64,000 nucleotides of DNA from CAXBCP01 sp038120765 (lineage in GTDB: Bacteria > Pseudomonadota > Alphaproteobacteria > MPNO01 > UBA830): positions 1 through 64,000 of the forward strand of contig JAYOMI010000003.1 of assembly GCA_038120765.1 (NCBI GenBank). Reading direction: 5' to 3'. Made by a program: the position numbers and the translations under genes. The first letter of the stretch is position 1, and the number at the start of each line of letters is the position of its first letter. The notes beneath the pieces were generated by a model that was not told the origin of the DNA, searched no databases, and was given only the letters and a program-made list of their open reading frames with translations. Below are positions 1-9,008 of the stretch, in pieces.

Positions 1-910
1 GTGCGGCGCAGTAGTAGTAATGCGTCGTACGGTCGGTTTCCGGCGTCAGCCAGTGCAGCGCCATGTAGCCGGTACCGGATTCCCTGGGTTCGCCGGCCTT
101 GCAGGCGCCGAAATTGAGCCGCAGGTTCGAGGCGGGGAACCACGTGATCGCTGTCCACTGGTCGCCCCGGGCCTGGAGCTCCGGATCGTCGGTGAACATT
201 CTGATCATGCCGGGTGTCTCCGCATTCTCGGAGAAGCGGGACACGGTCACGGTGTCGCCCTCGACGGTCACTTCCGGATCGGTTTCGGCGGTATCCGGAT
301 TGCCGAGGATACCGGCGTGGGTGAAGCAGATGTGGCTGAGATCGAGCAGGTTGTCGATCATCAGGCCGTAGTGGCATTTCGCGTTCAGATACCCGAACTC
401 CGTGATATGCAGTTCAGGGCTGTCGTCTATGCAGCTGTAATCTGGGATCTTGTCGAGATCGGCCGGCTTGTCGCCCATCCAGATCCACAGCAGCCGGTGC
501 TTTTCCACCACCGTATAGGCCGGCAGATGCAGCGCCTCGGAAATCTTCTGGCTGCCGTGCGGGTTGTGCACGCACTTGCCGTCGGCGCCGAATTCGAGCC
601 CGTGATAGATGCACTGCACCCGGTCGCCCGAATGGAGGGTGCCCATCGACAGCGGTACCTGACGGTGCGGGCACATGTCGCGGATCGCGGCGACGCCGCC
701 GTCTTCCTTGCGGTAGAACGCGACCGGCTGGTTGAGAAGCGTGCGGTGCACGATCTTGCCTTCCTTCAGTTCCTCTGACGGCATGGCCACATACCAGGTG
801 TTTTTGAGGAACTTGGAGCGGGCCAGCGGCCGCTGCGTGAGCTCGTTCTCGGGATAGATCGTCGGTTCGATCCCAATCAGCGCGGGTCCGGAGTTTGAAT
901 CGGGTGCCAT
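1..910 (-). CDS. Rieske-type aromatic ring-hydroxylating oxygenase, alpha subunit (3' end off the window)
   Basis: This looks like a terminal oxygenase that inserts oxygen into, or demethylates, an aromatic or related substrate, in the vanillate demethylase (VanA)-like group. About 303 N-terminal residues are visible. The Rieske 2Fe-2S site is CPHR (C80, H82) with CIYHG (C100, H103). The mononuclear iron site follows as DNLLDLSH with a later FTH (about D190, H193, H198). The ATG at 910 is preceded by AGAGAGGA at good spacing. The C-terminal catalytic domain runs off the left edge, and no reductase partner is visible. Its first 33 coding bases occur again at 1010-1042, across a scaffold gap. 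The family is clear; the substrate is unknown. Confidence 0.88.
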   Translation of the reverse strand, partial: MAPDSNSGPALIGIEPTIYPENELTQRPLARSKFLKNTWYVAMPSEELKEGKIVHRTLLNQPVAFYRKEDGGVAAIRDMCPHRQVPLSMGTLHSGDRVQCIYHGLEFGADGKCVHNPHGSQKISEALHLPAYTVVEKHRLLWIWMGDKPADLDKIPDYSCIDDSPELHITEFGYLNAKCHYGLMIDNLLDLSHICFTHAGILGNPDTAETDPEVTVEGDTVTVSRFSENAETPGMIRMFTDDPELQARGDQWTAITWFPASNLRLNFGACKAGEPRESGTGYMALHWLTPETDRTTHYYYCAA

Positions 911-999
911 TAGGATGTCCTCTCTAAAAAGGGGGGCTTTTTTGGTTTTCAGCCATATTTTTGCACCGAACGGTCTGCGAAGCAACTCTGCTGTATTAC

Positions 1000-1009
1000 N
1001 NNNNNNNNN
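1000..1009. other. Scaffold gap (10 N)
   Basis: A run of ten N separates two partly similar sequences that each lie upstream of, or begin, a Rieske oxygenase reading frame. Ten N is a placeholder length, so the true distance is unknown. The flanks suggest a tandem duplicated gene that the assembler could not resolve. Confidence 0.95.
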
Positions 1010-1042
1010 CAGCGCGGGTCCGGAGTTTGAATCGGGTGCCAT
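1010..1042 (-). pseudogene. 5' end of a second copy of the Rieske oxygenase gene, cut by the scaffold gap
   Basis: The minus strand from 1042 reads ATG followed by codons for APDSNSGPAL, identical over 33 bases to the start of the oxygenase at 910. It has its own ribosome site (AAGAGAGGAAAACCG before the ATG). The upstream 70 to 90 bases of the two copies are similar but not identical: both contain CCGTTCG, TGCAAA and an A-rich stretch. That argues for two diverged paralogues rather than simple re-use of one read. The rest of this copy is missing in the gap, so it could be an intact gene in the real genome. Confidence 0.6.
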
Positions 1043-1115
1043 CGGTTTTCCTCTCTTGCGGTATCGGAATTCTTGTTTGTTTCTGATTGTATATTTGCAT
1101 CGAACGGACGCCGAT

Positions 1116-2087
1116 TCAATCCGTCCGTAAGACGCGGCTCCGCCCGTTGGAAGACGCCGCCCCTCGGCGGGACGGGCGCATCTGGAACAGAACGGCACCC
1201 GCCACAATGAGCACCACGGCGAGCGCAAAGCCGTCCGGCAGGGTCTCGCCGAACAGGGTGACGGCGACCGGCAGGCCGACCGCCGCGCCGACGGAGCCGA
1301 TCTGGCTGAGATAGACCGGGCCCGCGACATGCTGGAGCCTGAAATAGGTTACGAATTTCAGGGCGAAGGCGGCGACGTTCAGCAGGGTGAATGTCAGCAG
1401 CGCCGGGGTCTGCCAGAGCGATGCGGCGGCGTGCGCGCCTTCGACGGCGAGTGCGACGGGCACGATCAGCCCGGCGGCGAAGAGCAGCATCAGGGCGGCG
1501 AGCAGCAGCGGCGGCGCGCCCTTGGGCCAGAACCGCGTGCGGTACAGGTTGCCGCCGGCGAGGATGAAGGGGATGGCCGAGGCCGCGAGCACCCAGCCGA
1601 CCGCCTCGCCATTTCCGGCAAGACCCGAGTATTTCGACAGCGCGATCATCAGCCCGCCCGCCAGTCCAACCGCGACACCGGCGGCGCGACGCCAGGCGAG
1701 ACGTTCCATGCCGACGGCAAGCGCCAGCAGGTAGGTGGTGAGCAACGGGAAAGCGAAGGCGAGCGAGACATAGCCGATTCCGACATGGCCGACCGCGAGA
1801 TAGGCCGTCGACATGGAGACCGCCTGGATCGTCCCGGCGCCGAGACTGTAGGCCAGAAGGATCTTCCAGACGCCCCGGGCGCGTCCCGTCGCCGCCGCGA
1901 GGCCGAGCAGGACGAGCCCGCCGCCGCCCATGCTGGCCGACAGGAACCACAGCATCGGCGCGTCCACCCCGCCTGCCAGGCGCGACAGGACAATCGTCAC
2001 CGTCAGCAGGGCGCCCGTTGTCAGAAGCAGCCCGGGGGCCAGCAGGGCGGACCCGGCGGGGATCGATCCGGTAGACGGCGCATTCAT
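1116..2087 (-). CDS. EamA/DMT-family transporter
   Basis: The 323-residue protein is a hydrophobic drug/metabolite-transporter-type permease with about ten membrane segments in two EamA repeats, placed in the inner membrane. The frame is open far upstream, but the start chosen is the ATG at 2087 because AAGAGGA sits 8 bases before it and the first residues then lead directly into a membrane segment. It is divergent from a MarR regulator across 97 bp containing a repeated operator-like motif, so it is probably that regulator's target. The Rieske copy lies 73 bp downstream on the same strand, so uptake or export of that enzyme's substrate or product is a fair guess. Substrate unknown. Confidence 0.85.
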   Translation of the reverse strand: MNAPSTGSIPAGSALLAPGLLLTTGALLTVTIVLSRLAGGVDAPMLWFLSASMGGGGLVLLGLAAATGRARGVWKILLAYSLGAGTIQAVSMSTAYLAVGHVGIGYVSLAFAFPLLTTYLLALAVGMERLAWRRAAGVAVGLAGGLMIALSKYSGLAGNGEAVGWVLAASAIPFILAGGNLYRTRFWPKGAPPLLLAALMLLFAAGLIVPVALAVEGAHAAASLWQTPALLTFTLLNVAAFALKFVTYFRLQHVAGPVYLSQIGSVGAAVGLPVAVTLFGETLPDGFALAVVLIVAGAVLFQMRPSRRGAASSNGRSRVLRTD

Positions 2088-2130
2088 GGCAATATCCTCT
2101 TGGATACGGGGTGATTGTTCGTTACCATAT

Positions 2131-2159
2131 ATCTTTATATAAAGTATCTTGATGTAAAG
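2131..2159. promoter_or_regulatory. Candidate MarR operator: palindrome and near-copy in tandem
   Basis: In the divergent intergenic region, CTTTATATAAAG (2133-2144) is a perfect 12-bp palindrome. The 14-mer ATCTTTATATAAAG (2131-2144) is followed, 15 bases on, by ATCTTGATGTAAAG (2146-2159), which matches at 12 of 14 positions. Paired dyads of this size next to a MarR gene are typical of autoregulated divergent promoters. No binding has been shown. Confidence 0.5.
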
Positions 2160-2184
2160 ACAAGTGCGAATGCGAGGGAATGCG

Positions 2185-2757
2185 ATGGCGCGGAACAAAG
2201 CGGTGTCCGGTGCGAAACCGGAAGGACGGGCAGCGGACATGTCCGCCGGAAACGGGGGGCCGGACCGGGCCGCCCGGGCGGTCGCCCAATGGGCCGCCGA
2301 ATTTCCGGACTGGGACCTGCGCCCGATGGAGGCGCTGGGCCGTTTGGGAGAAACGGCAACGGTCATCGACACGAAGCATATCTCGCCGCTCTTTGCCGAA
2401 TACGGCCTGCAGCGCGGCGAGTTCGACGTACTGGCCGCGCTGCGGCGATCCGGCGCGCCGTATGAGCTGACCCCGTCGCGGCTGTTCGAGATCACCATGA
2501 GCTCGTCCGGCGGCATGACCGCCCGCCTCGACCGGCTGGAAAAAATGGGACATATCGAACGCCGGCCGAACCCGGACGACCGGCGCGGGGTTCTCGTCCG
2601 CCTGACGCCGTCCGCGGTCAGGCTGATCGAGACGGTCACGCCCGCCCATCTCGCGAACGAGGCGCGCCTGACCGCCTGCCTGTCCGCGGCGGAACTGGCG
2701 ACACTGTCAGACCTGCTGAAAAAACTGCTGCGCCATGCCGAGGAAACAGCCCGGTGA
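2185..2757 (+). CDS. MarR-family transcriptional regulator
   Basis: This is a winged-helix repressor-type protein of 190 residues. The core runs from about residue 60: FAEYGLQRGEFDVLAAL begins the wHTH, MTARLDRLEKMGHIER is the recognition helix, and the wing contains RRPNPDDRR, all typical of MarR. The N-terminal 50 residues are variable and may be partly disordered. The ATG at 2185 is preferred over the upstream GTG (2164) and ATG (2170) because GAGGGA lies 5 bases before it. It is divergent from the DMT permease and probably controls both genes through the repeats at 2131-2159. MarR proteins in catabolic clusters often sense an aromatic ligand; the ligand here is unknown. Confidence 0.9.
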   Translation: MARNKAVSGAKPEGRAADMSAGNGGPDRAARAVAQWAAEFPDWDLRPMEALGRLGETATVIDTKHISPLFAEYGLQRGEFDVLAALRRSGAPYELTPSRLFEITMSSSGGMTARLDRLEKMGHIERRPNPDDRRGVLVRLTPSAVRLIETVTPAHLANEARLTACLSAAELATLSDLLKKLLRHAEETAR

Positions 2758-2871
2758 TGCGCGCCTGCGGGGTTGAGCAGTCTGCCCCCGCCGGGATATG
2801 ACTTTGTCCAGCGGCCTTGCGAAAAGGGCCGGCAAACAACGACACAGAAATGCGGAGGCACCGGCTGCGGC

Positions 2872-4524
2872 ATGACGAAAAAGGATACATACGATTACAT
2901 CATCGCCGGCGCGGGATCCGCCGGGTGCACCCTGGCGGGCCGGCTGACGGAGGACCCGGATGTAAGGGTCCTGCTGCTCGAAGCCGGGGGCTGGGACCGC
3001 AACCCGTGGATCCACATTCCGCTCGGCTGGGGGCAGTTGCTCAAAAAGCGGATGCATGACTGGATGTATTTCGCCGAGCCGTCCGCCGAGATGGACGACC
3101 GCCGCATCGAATGCGCCCGCGGCAAGGTGATCGGCGGTTCGTCCTCGATCAACGCGATGGCGTATTACCACGGCCACCCGGCGGATTACGACCGTTGGGC
3201 CTCGTTCGGCCTGCCGGGCTGGTCCCATGCCGATGTGCTGCCCTATTTCCGGCGCGCGGAGGACTGGGAAGGCGGCGCGGATGCCTGGCGCGGTGCCGGC
3301 GGGCCGCTAACGACGCGCCGGTCGACCTTTGAGGACCCGCTCTGCGAGGCGTTCCTGCAGGCGGGGCGGGACGGGCAATACCCGTATACCGACGATTACA
3401 ACGGGGCCAACCCCGAAGGCTTCGCGCGGATGCAGATGACGTTGCGCAACGGGCGGCGGTGGAGTGCGGCGTCGGCCTATCTGCGTCCGGCGCTCAAGCG
3501 GCCCAACCTCACGGTCGCAACCGGCGCCCTGGTATCGCGCATCGATACCGAGACAAGTCCGGACGGGATACAGGCGACCGGTATCACCTATACGAAGGGC
3601 GGCAAGACCGTCTCGGCGGCGGCGGGCGAGGTCATCCTTGCCGGCGGATCGATCAATTCGCCGCAGATGCTGATGCTGTCCGGGATCGGCGATCCGGCCG
3701 AGCTCGGCCGCCACGGCATCGATGTCGTCGCGGACCTGCCCGGCGTCGGCAGGAACCTCACCGACCATACCTCTTCGGCGCTAGTCTTCCGGCGGAAAAC
3801 CGGCGGGCCGTTCCAGAAGAACATGCGGCTCGACCGCGTTGCCATCGCCCTCGCGAAAGCCTATCTCGGCAAGGGCGGGTTCGCCGCCGACCTGCCCTTC
3901 GGCATTACCGCATTCCTGAAGTCGCGGTCGAGCGAGCCGACGCCCGACGTCCAGCTGCTGTTCTGGATGGGGGCGACGACGACCGCATCGCCGTGGCTGC
4001 CGCCCTTCAAGAAGGCCTTCGCGGATTCGTTCTCGGTACGCGCTATGCCGATGCGCCCGACCAGCCGGGGCCACCTGTCGCTTGCGTCCGCCCAAACGCG
4101 CGACGCGATTGAAATCCATCAGAACTTTCTTTCGACCGAAGAGGAATGGGGGGTGATGCGGCGCGCGCTCCGGATGATCCGCGACCTGGTCGGATCGGAC
4201 GCGCTGAAGGACTTCGCCGGCGAGGAACTTGCTCCCGGCGCGCAGGCGCAGTCAGACGCCGATCTCGACGCCCATGTGCGCCGGACCATGATTACCGTGC
4301 ATCATCCGGTTGGGACGTGCAAAATGGGTGCGGCGGACGACCCGATGGCGGTGGTCGACAGCGAATTGCGGGTGCGGGGCGTTCAGAACCTGCGGGTCGT
4401 GGATGCGTCGGTCATGCCGGACCTGATCGCGGGCGCCACCAATGCGCCGGTGATCATGATCGCCGAGAAAGCCGCCGACATGATCCGCGGACGCGACCCG
4501 CTGCCGGCGGCGACGGGCATATAG
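2872..4524 (+). CDS. GMC-family FAD-dependent oxidoreductase (choline/alcohol dehydrogenase-like)
   Basis: The 550-residue flavoprotein would oxidise an alcohol to an aldehyde. The N-terminal FAD-binding motif is AGAGSAGCTLAGRL, then GKVIGGSSSINAM (GMC signature 1, about residue 85) and GEVILAGGSINSPQ (signature 2, about residue 252). Near the C-terminus HHPVGTCKMG carries the catalytic His region, and NAPVIMIAEK closes the FAD fold. The frame is open upstream; the ATG at 2872 is chosen because the FAD motif normally begins about ten residues into the protein. A GGAGG lies rather far upstream. Only 10 bp separate it from the class II aldolase-like gene, so the two are probably co-transcribed. 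The alcohol substrate cannot be told from sequence. Confidence 0.92.
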   Translation: MTKKDTYDYIIAGAGSAGCTLAGRLTEDPDVRVLLLEAGGWDRNPWIHIPLGWGQLLKKRMHDWMYFAEPSAEMDDRRIECARGKVIGGSSSINAMAYYHGHPADYDRWASFGLPGWSHADVLPYFRRAEDWEGGADAWRGAGGPLTTRRSTFEDPLCEAFLQAGRDGQYPYTDDYNGANPEGFARMQMTLRNGRRWSAASAYLRPALKRPNLTVATGALVSRIDTETSPDGIQATGITYTKGGKTVSAAAGEVILAGGSINSPQMLMLSGIGDPAELGRHGIDVVADLPGVGRNLTDHTSSALVFRRKTGGPFQKNMRLDRVAIALAKAYLGKGGFAADLPFGITAFLKSRSSEPTPDVQLLFWMGATTTASPWLPPFKKAFADSFSVRAMPMRPTSRGHLSLASAQTRDAIEIHQNFLSTEEEWGVMRRALRMIRDLVGSDALKDFAGEELAPGAQAQSDADLDAHVRRTMITVHHPVGTCKMGAADDPMAVVDSELRVRGVQNLRVVDASVMPDLIAGATNAPVIMIAEKAADMIRGRDPLPAATGI

Positions 4525-4534
4525 GGGACACGTC

Positions 4535-5257
4535 ATGGCCGATATCGAACCGCTGCTGCGCGATCTGGTTGTCGCCAACCGGATTCTCGCCAACGAGAAC
4601 GTGGTCGATGCCTACGGCCATGTCAGTGTCCGAAATCCCAACAACCCGGACCGCTACTACCTTTCGTGCTCGCGCAGCCCGGAACTGGTGCAGCGCACCG
4701 ATATCATGGAATTCGAGCTCGACGGCACGCCGGTCGGCGGGGATTCGCGCAATCCCTACCTGGAGCGTTTCATCCACGGCGCCACGTATGAGCTGAACCC
4801 CGACATCAACGCTGTCGTCCACAGCCATGCCGAGGAAGTGCTGCCGTTCACGATTACGACCCAGCCGCTGCTGCCGGTGATCCATTCCGCGGGACTGATG
4901 GGGCCGGAGCCGCCGGTGTGGGATATCGCGGACAGGTTCGGCGATACGACGCTGCTCGTCGTCAACATGGACCAGGGGCGCGATCTCGCCGAAGCGCTGG
5001 TGTCGCGCCGGATCGTGCTGATGCGCGGCCACGGATTTGTCGCGACCGGGCGGAACCTGTCCGAGGTCGTTCGGGTCTCGGTGATGCTGCCACGCAATGC
5101 CCGGATTCTGACCACCGCCCTGCAGTTCGGCGGGTTGAAACCGCTATCGCCGGGCGAGGTCGCCCTGCGCGAGGAGATGGACCCCAATCACACGGCATTC
5201 TACCGTGCCTGGGAATACTGGGCGACCCGGGCGGGCTGCGCGGACATGCTCGATTGA
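4535..5257 (+). CDS. Class II aldolase/adducin-domain protein
   Basis: The protein has 240 residues in the aldolase II fold, which uses a divalent metal, usually zinc, for aldol cleavage or decarboxylation. Metal ligands are visible as VVHSHAE (about residues 88-94) and RGHGF (about residue 166). The N-terminal block NVVDAYGHVSVRNP is the usual phosphate/substrate loop of the family. It follows the GMC oxidoreductase by 10 bp, and with it probably handles an alcohol or aldehyde intermediate. Family members also include decarboxylases acting on aromatic acids, so the neighbouring Rieske gene makes an aromatic route possible. The exact reaction is not assignable. Confidence 0.88.
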   Translation: MADIEPLLRDLVVANRILANENVVDAYGHVSVRNPNNPDRYYLSCSRSPELVQRTDIMEFELDGTPVGGDSRNPYLERFIHGATYELNPDINAVVHSHAEEVLPFTITTQPLLPVIHSAGLMGPEPPVWDIADRFGDTTLLVVNMDQGRDLAEALVSRRIVLMRGHGFVATGRNLSEVVRVSVMLPRNARILTTALQFGGLKPLSPGEVALREEMDPNHTAFYRAWEYWATRAGCADMLD

Positions 5258-5285
5258 TCGGCCGGGCGAGACGGGGGAGAAAGGC

Positions 5286-5838
5286 ATGAGGATTGCGCTG
5301 ATCCTGCTGGCGGCGCTGACGCTGAGCCATCCTGCCGCTGCCCAGGACCGCAGCGACCTGACGGAGGATCTCGATCGCTTCGCCGCCGCGTTTTTCGACA
5401 AGCTTCAGCCGCGATCGATCAAGGAGGCGGTCGAATATTGCGGGCTGTTCATTCAGGGGCCCGCGGGGCGCTTTGCGGCGACAAAGCCCCGGCGCGGCAA
5501 GGCTGGCAGCTGCCAGCCGGCAGCAGGGCCGGCGGACGCAAAGGCGCTCGCATCCTATCATACCCACGGCGCCTATGACCGCGGCGCCGACACCGAAAGT
5601 GCCGTCCTGGGACGATCTGAACAGCGATATCGAGGAAAAGATCGACGGCTATATCTCGCCGCCCGGCGGGCGGCTGTGGCTGAACGATGCCGCCGTGAAG
5701 AAATCCATCCTGCTCTGCGGCGAAGGCTGCGTCGCCGCCGATCCGGCCTATCGCCCCTGTCCGGCCTTTCCACCCGAAGAGGAATATACGCTGGAAAGCC
5801 TGAAGGCACGGGCGGAGAGTGACAAGGGCAGGTGTTGA
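5286..5838 (+). pseudogene. DUF4329-type secreted protein, single-base frameshift
   Basis: Read from the ATG at 5286 (good GGGGGAGAAAGG upstream), this begins with a signal peptide (MRIALILLAALTLSHPAAAQ), then a domain ending SYHTHGAYDRGADTE. There the frame is lost. The continuation, VPSWDDLNSDIEEKIDGYIS and onward to the stop at 5838, is in a second frame. Removing one A from the AAA at 5596-5598 joins GADTE to VPSWDD exactly as expected for DUF4329, a family often found in toxin-like or secreted peptidase-like proteins. The rejoined product is about 183 residues. A homopolymer miscall or a true frameshift would both explain this. Function unknown. Confidence 0.75.
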
Positions 5839-5843
5839 CGGCC

Positions 5844-8207
5844 CTATGCTGATGCTGCGGGGCGTACCCGGCACATGCGCGAGCGGTGCGGCACAGAGGC
5901 GCTGATCGGGTCTATATCCGCGTCGGGCACCAGCCGGTTGAGGTTGGCGCCGTCCGTCCCGAACGGATCGTGGCCCGGCAGGTCCAGCTCCGCGCAGTCC
6001 TGCCACCAGCCATAGGGCGCGGAAATCACCCGCGGGTGAATGGAGGGCGTGTATTTCGCCTTCAGCCGCGCGCGCCCCGAAGGATTCTCCACGATCGCCC
6101 AGTCGCCGTCGCCGATACCGGCGGCCTGTGCCGTGTCGGGGTGGATCTCCATGAACGGGTCGGGCTGGCGGGCGCGCAGGCGCGGGATGTTGCGGTTCTG
6201 CGGGCCGATGAACGGCATGATGCGGAAACTGGTCAGCACCAGCGGGTAGTCGGCCGCGTCCTTCATCGGGCTGTCGACCGGCTCCGAATAGCGCGGCAGC
6301 GGATCGTATCCCGCAGCGGGGAACGGTGTCGCGTAGAGTTCCATCCGGCCGGTCGGGGTCGCGAAACCGCGCGGTCTCCCGGTCGCCGGGTCGGTCTCCC
6401 TGTATTTGCGGTAGCGGGTGGTGGCATCGACACGCAGGCCCGCAGGCTGCGCGCGCAGGGCGTTCATGTCGAGCCCGGCGGGGAACAGGTGATGATCCCA
6501 CGCCGCATCCTGATCGCCGTCGAAAAATTCCGCGCCGAAGCCGAGGCGCTGTGCGAGGTCGAAAATGATATCGAGGTCGGGGCGGGACTCGTGCTGCGGC
6601 GGCAGGGCGGCAGCCTTGTATTGGGCCCAGCCCGCCGTGTGCGCATCGCCGCGGAAGCCCGCGCGCGCGGTCGGCGATTCCCATGTCGTCGCGGCGGGCA
6701 GCAGGATATCCGCATAGGCAGCCCCCGGATTGTCGAACATGTCGACATGGACATAGAACTCCAGCGCTTCGAGCGCCGCGCGGCCGCGGTCGGGATCGAC
6801 ATGGCCGATCAGGATGTTGCTACCGAACAGCACGAGGCCACGCACCCGGTAAGGATAGCCCTCGAGGATGGCGCGATAGACCCGTGAATGCTGGACGAGG
6901 CCCGGGTCGCGCGGCGGGCCGAGGGGATGCTCCGTCAGGCCAAGGCGTTTTTCGGCCTGCCCGGCCGGCAGGAACTCCGCCGCGCCGACCGGGCGGACGG
7001 GTGGCGCGGCGAATTCGACATTGCTGCCCGGCGCGTCGTACTGGCCGGTCAGCGCATAGAAACAGTGAATGGCGCGGTTCATCTGCATGGCATCCGAATG
7101 CATTTCGGTGCCGGTCCAGCTCTCATAACCCGATGGAAGCGCCGTCGCGAACAGCCGCGCCGCCCGGCGCACGTCTTCGGCGGCAACCCAGGTGATATCG
7201 GCCGATAGTGCCGGGTCATACTCTGCCGCAAGATCGCGCAGAGCCTGGGCTGCCGTGCGGCAGGAAACCGTCGTGCCATCCGCCAGAACCACGTCAAACT
7301 GACCGAAAACAGAGGTTTCGGTGCGGGTAGTGTCGGTATGCCCGTGCCAGGGTATGGCCGCGCCATCCTGCCCGACAAAGTAGTCGGTAGCACTACCACC
7401 CGGGTCGACCTCCGCGCCGGTCAGCAGCGCGCCGGTATCGTCGCGCACGAGCAGCGGCCCGTTGGTCCAGTCGCACAGGAAGGTCGCGTCGTAGAGGTTT
7501 TCGTCGAACAGCACGTGAATCATCGCAAGCGCCAGCGCCCCGTCGCTGCCGGGGCGGACGCGCAGCCAGCAATCGGCCTTTTTCGCCAGGGCGTGTTCGC
7601 GGGGATCGATGACGATCAGCCTCGCGCCGCGTTTCATGGCCCGGCTGATGCGCTTCGCCTGGGCCGGTTCCGTCACCTGCGGGTTCACGCCCCACAGCAG
7701 GATGGTCTCCGTGCGGTCGAGATCGATCCGCGGCGTCGTCGCGCCATAGGTGAATTTCGATCCGAACGTGCGGTTCCACGTGCAGACATGCCCGGGGGCG
7801 AGATAGTTCGGGCTGCCGAACAGGCCGGTCAGGCGTTCGAGCCAGGGGCGCATGTCCTCGGTCGCCGCCCCTGCCGTGGTCGCACAGCCGAAGACGATGG
7901 ACTCGGCGCCGCTGTCGATTTTGATTGTCGAAAGCCTGTCGGCAATGGTGCGGAGCGCCTCGTCCCAGGAGATCGGTTCCCAGCCCGGATCGGGATCGCC
8001 CTTCGGCCGCGTGCGCTGCAGGGGCGTGCGCAGCCGGTCCGGCGAGTAGACCATCTCCGGCGCCGCCGCCCCCTTCATGCAGATGCAGCCATTGGGATGG
8101 CCGGGATCGGCGGCGACCTTCGTGAAGATGCCGTCGTCAACCGTCGCGATGACGCCGCAGCGCGATGTGCACATGGCGCAATAGGTGTGGATGGTCTCGA
8201 CCGCCAT
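5844..8207 (-). CDS. Molybdopterin-dependent oxidoreductase, DMSO reductase family, stand-alone
   Basis: The 787-residue protein binds a bis-MGD molybdenum cofactor and an N-terminal 4Fe-4S cluster (YCAMCTSRCG with the fourth Cys in CICMKG, about residues 10, 13, 17 and 43). HVCTWNRTFG near residue 140 sits where the molybdenum ligand usually falls, so a Cys ligand is likely. There is no Tat signal, so it should be cytoplasmic. No iron-sulfur or membrane subunit is next to it, unlike the soe genes further on. It ends a minus-strand run with two cysteine hydrolases and an ABC permease. The family includes formate dehydrogenase-, thiosulfate reductase- and hydroxylase-like enzymes; the substrate is open. 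Confidence 0.9.
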   Translation of the reverse strand: MAVETIHTYCAMCTSRCGVIATVDDGIFTKVAADPGHPNGCICMKGAAAPEMVYSPDRLRTPLQRTRPKGDPDPGWEPISWDEALRTIADRLSTIKIDSGAESIVFGCATTAGAATEDMRPWLERLTGLFGSPNYLAPGHVCTWNRTFGSKFTYGATTPRIDLDRTETILLWGVNPQVTEPAQAKRISRAMKRGARLIVIDPREHALAKKADCWLRVRPGSDGALALAMIHVLFDENLYDATFLCDWTNGPLLVRDDTGALLTGAEVDPGGSATDYFVGQDGAAIPWHGHTDTTRTETSVFGQFDVVLADGTTVSCRTAAQALRDLAAEYDPALSADITWVAAEDVRRAARLFATALPSGYESWTGTEMHSDAMQMNRAIHCFYALTGQYDAPGSNVEFAAPPVRPVGAAEFLPAGQAEKRLGLTEHPLGPPRDPGLVQHSRVYRAILEGYPYRVRGLVLFGSNILIGHVDPDRGRAALEALEFYVHVDMFDNPGAAYADILLPAATTWESPTARAGFRGDAHTAGWAQYKAAALPPQHESRPDLDIIFDLAQRLGFGAEFFDGDQDAAWDHHLFPAGLDMNALRAQPAGLRVDATTRYRKYRETDPATGRPRGFATPTGRMELYATPFPAAGYDPLPRYSEPVDSPMKDAADYPLVLTSFRIMPFIGPQNRNIPRLRARQPDPFMEIHPDTAQAAGIGDGDWAIVENPSGRARLKAKYTPSIHPRVISAPYGWWQDCAELDLPGHDPFGTDGANLNRLVPDADIDPISASVPHRSRMCRVRPAASA

Positions 8208-8283
8208 CGACGTCTCCTGACGAATTAAGCCCGCCGATCCTATGACGTTTGCGCCGGCGACGAAACCGGCGGCAAAACCGGCT

Positions 8284-8973
8284 TCAGGCCGCCTTCATCA
8301 GGGATACGCTGGACAGCACCTCGTCGAGATGCATCACGTCGGCATATTTGTGGTGCATGTCGAACAGGTTCACCTTGTGGGTGATCTCGCAGCGGTCGAA
8401 GCAGCACTCCTCGACCACCGAGACATGCTTGCCGTACATGTGGGCTTCCAGCACGCTCGCGCGGACGCAGCCGGACGTGCTTTCGCCGCACACGATCAGG
8501 CTGTCGATACGGCGCTCGTTCAGATGGGCGATCAGCGGCGTGCCGAAAAACGCGCTCGGGCGTTCCTTGCGGAACACGATGTCTTCCGGGTGCGGCGCGA
8601 AGGCGTCGTGAATCTCGCAGTCCTCGGCGACCATTTTGATATCGCTGCGCCGGGTGGACGCCACCCGGTGCGGGTTGAACTGCGTCGTGATGTAGAAAAT
8701 CGGCAATCCGGCCGCCCGGCACCCGGCGATCAGCCGCTGCGTCGGCTCGATCGCATCATGGGCGTAGATGCCGCAGCTGTTCGGAAAGTCCTTTTCAAGC
8801 TCGTGCGGATATTTCCGCCCGCCCTTCTAGACCAGGTTGTACAGGTCGATGACCAGCAGGGCCGGGTTGTCGCCTATGCCCGTTTCGCGGGCATAGGGCG
8901 CATAGGTTTCCAGGTCCTCGGGCTTCATGATGTCGGCCCAGCAATGGTTTTCGAACTCTTCTTTCGATGCCAT
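8284..8973 (-). pseudogene. Isochorismatase-like cysteine hydrolase interrupted by an in-frame TAG
   Basis: From the ATG at 8973 (AGGAAA upstream) the frame reads MASKEEFENHCWADIMK to NPALLVIDLYNLV, then TAG at 8829-8827, then continues without another stop to 8284. The full frame would give about 229 residues. The catalytic Asp is in LLVID before the stop; the Lys (VFRKERPSAFFGT) and nucleophile Cys (ESTSGCVRAS) come after it. The position of the stop is normally a Tyr or similar residue between LYNLV and KGG, so one base change from TAC or TAT would explain it. It is 35 bp downstream of a paralogue with an intact frame. It could be a sequence error, a decayed duplicate, or rarely a suppressed codon. 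Confidence 0.8.
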
Positions 8974-9008
8974 GATTTCCTCGTATCGTTGCGGTTTTCT
9001 GACCGCGT

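Noticed and set aside
2088..2873. N-terminal extension of the DMT permease frame to about 585 residues
   Set aside because: The extension is antisense to the MarR gene and the start at 2087 has a good ribosome site.
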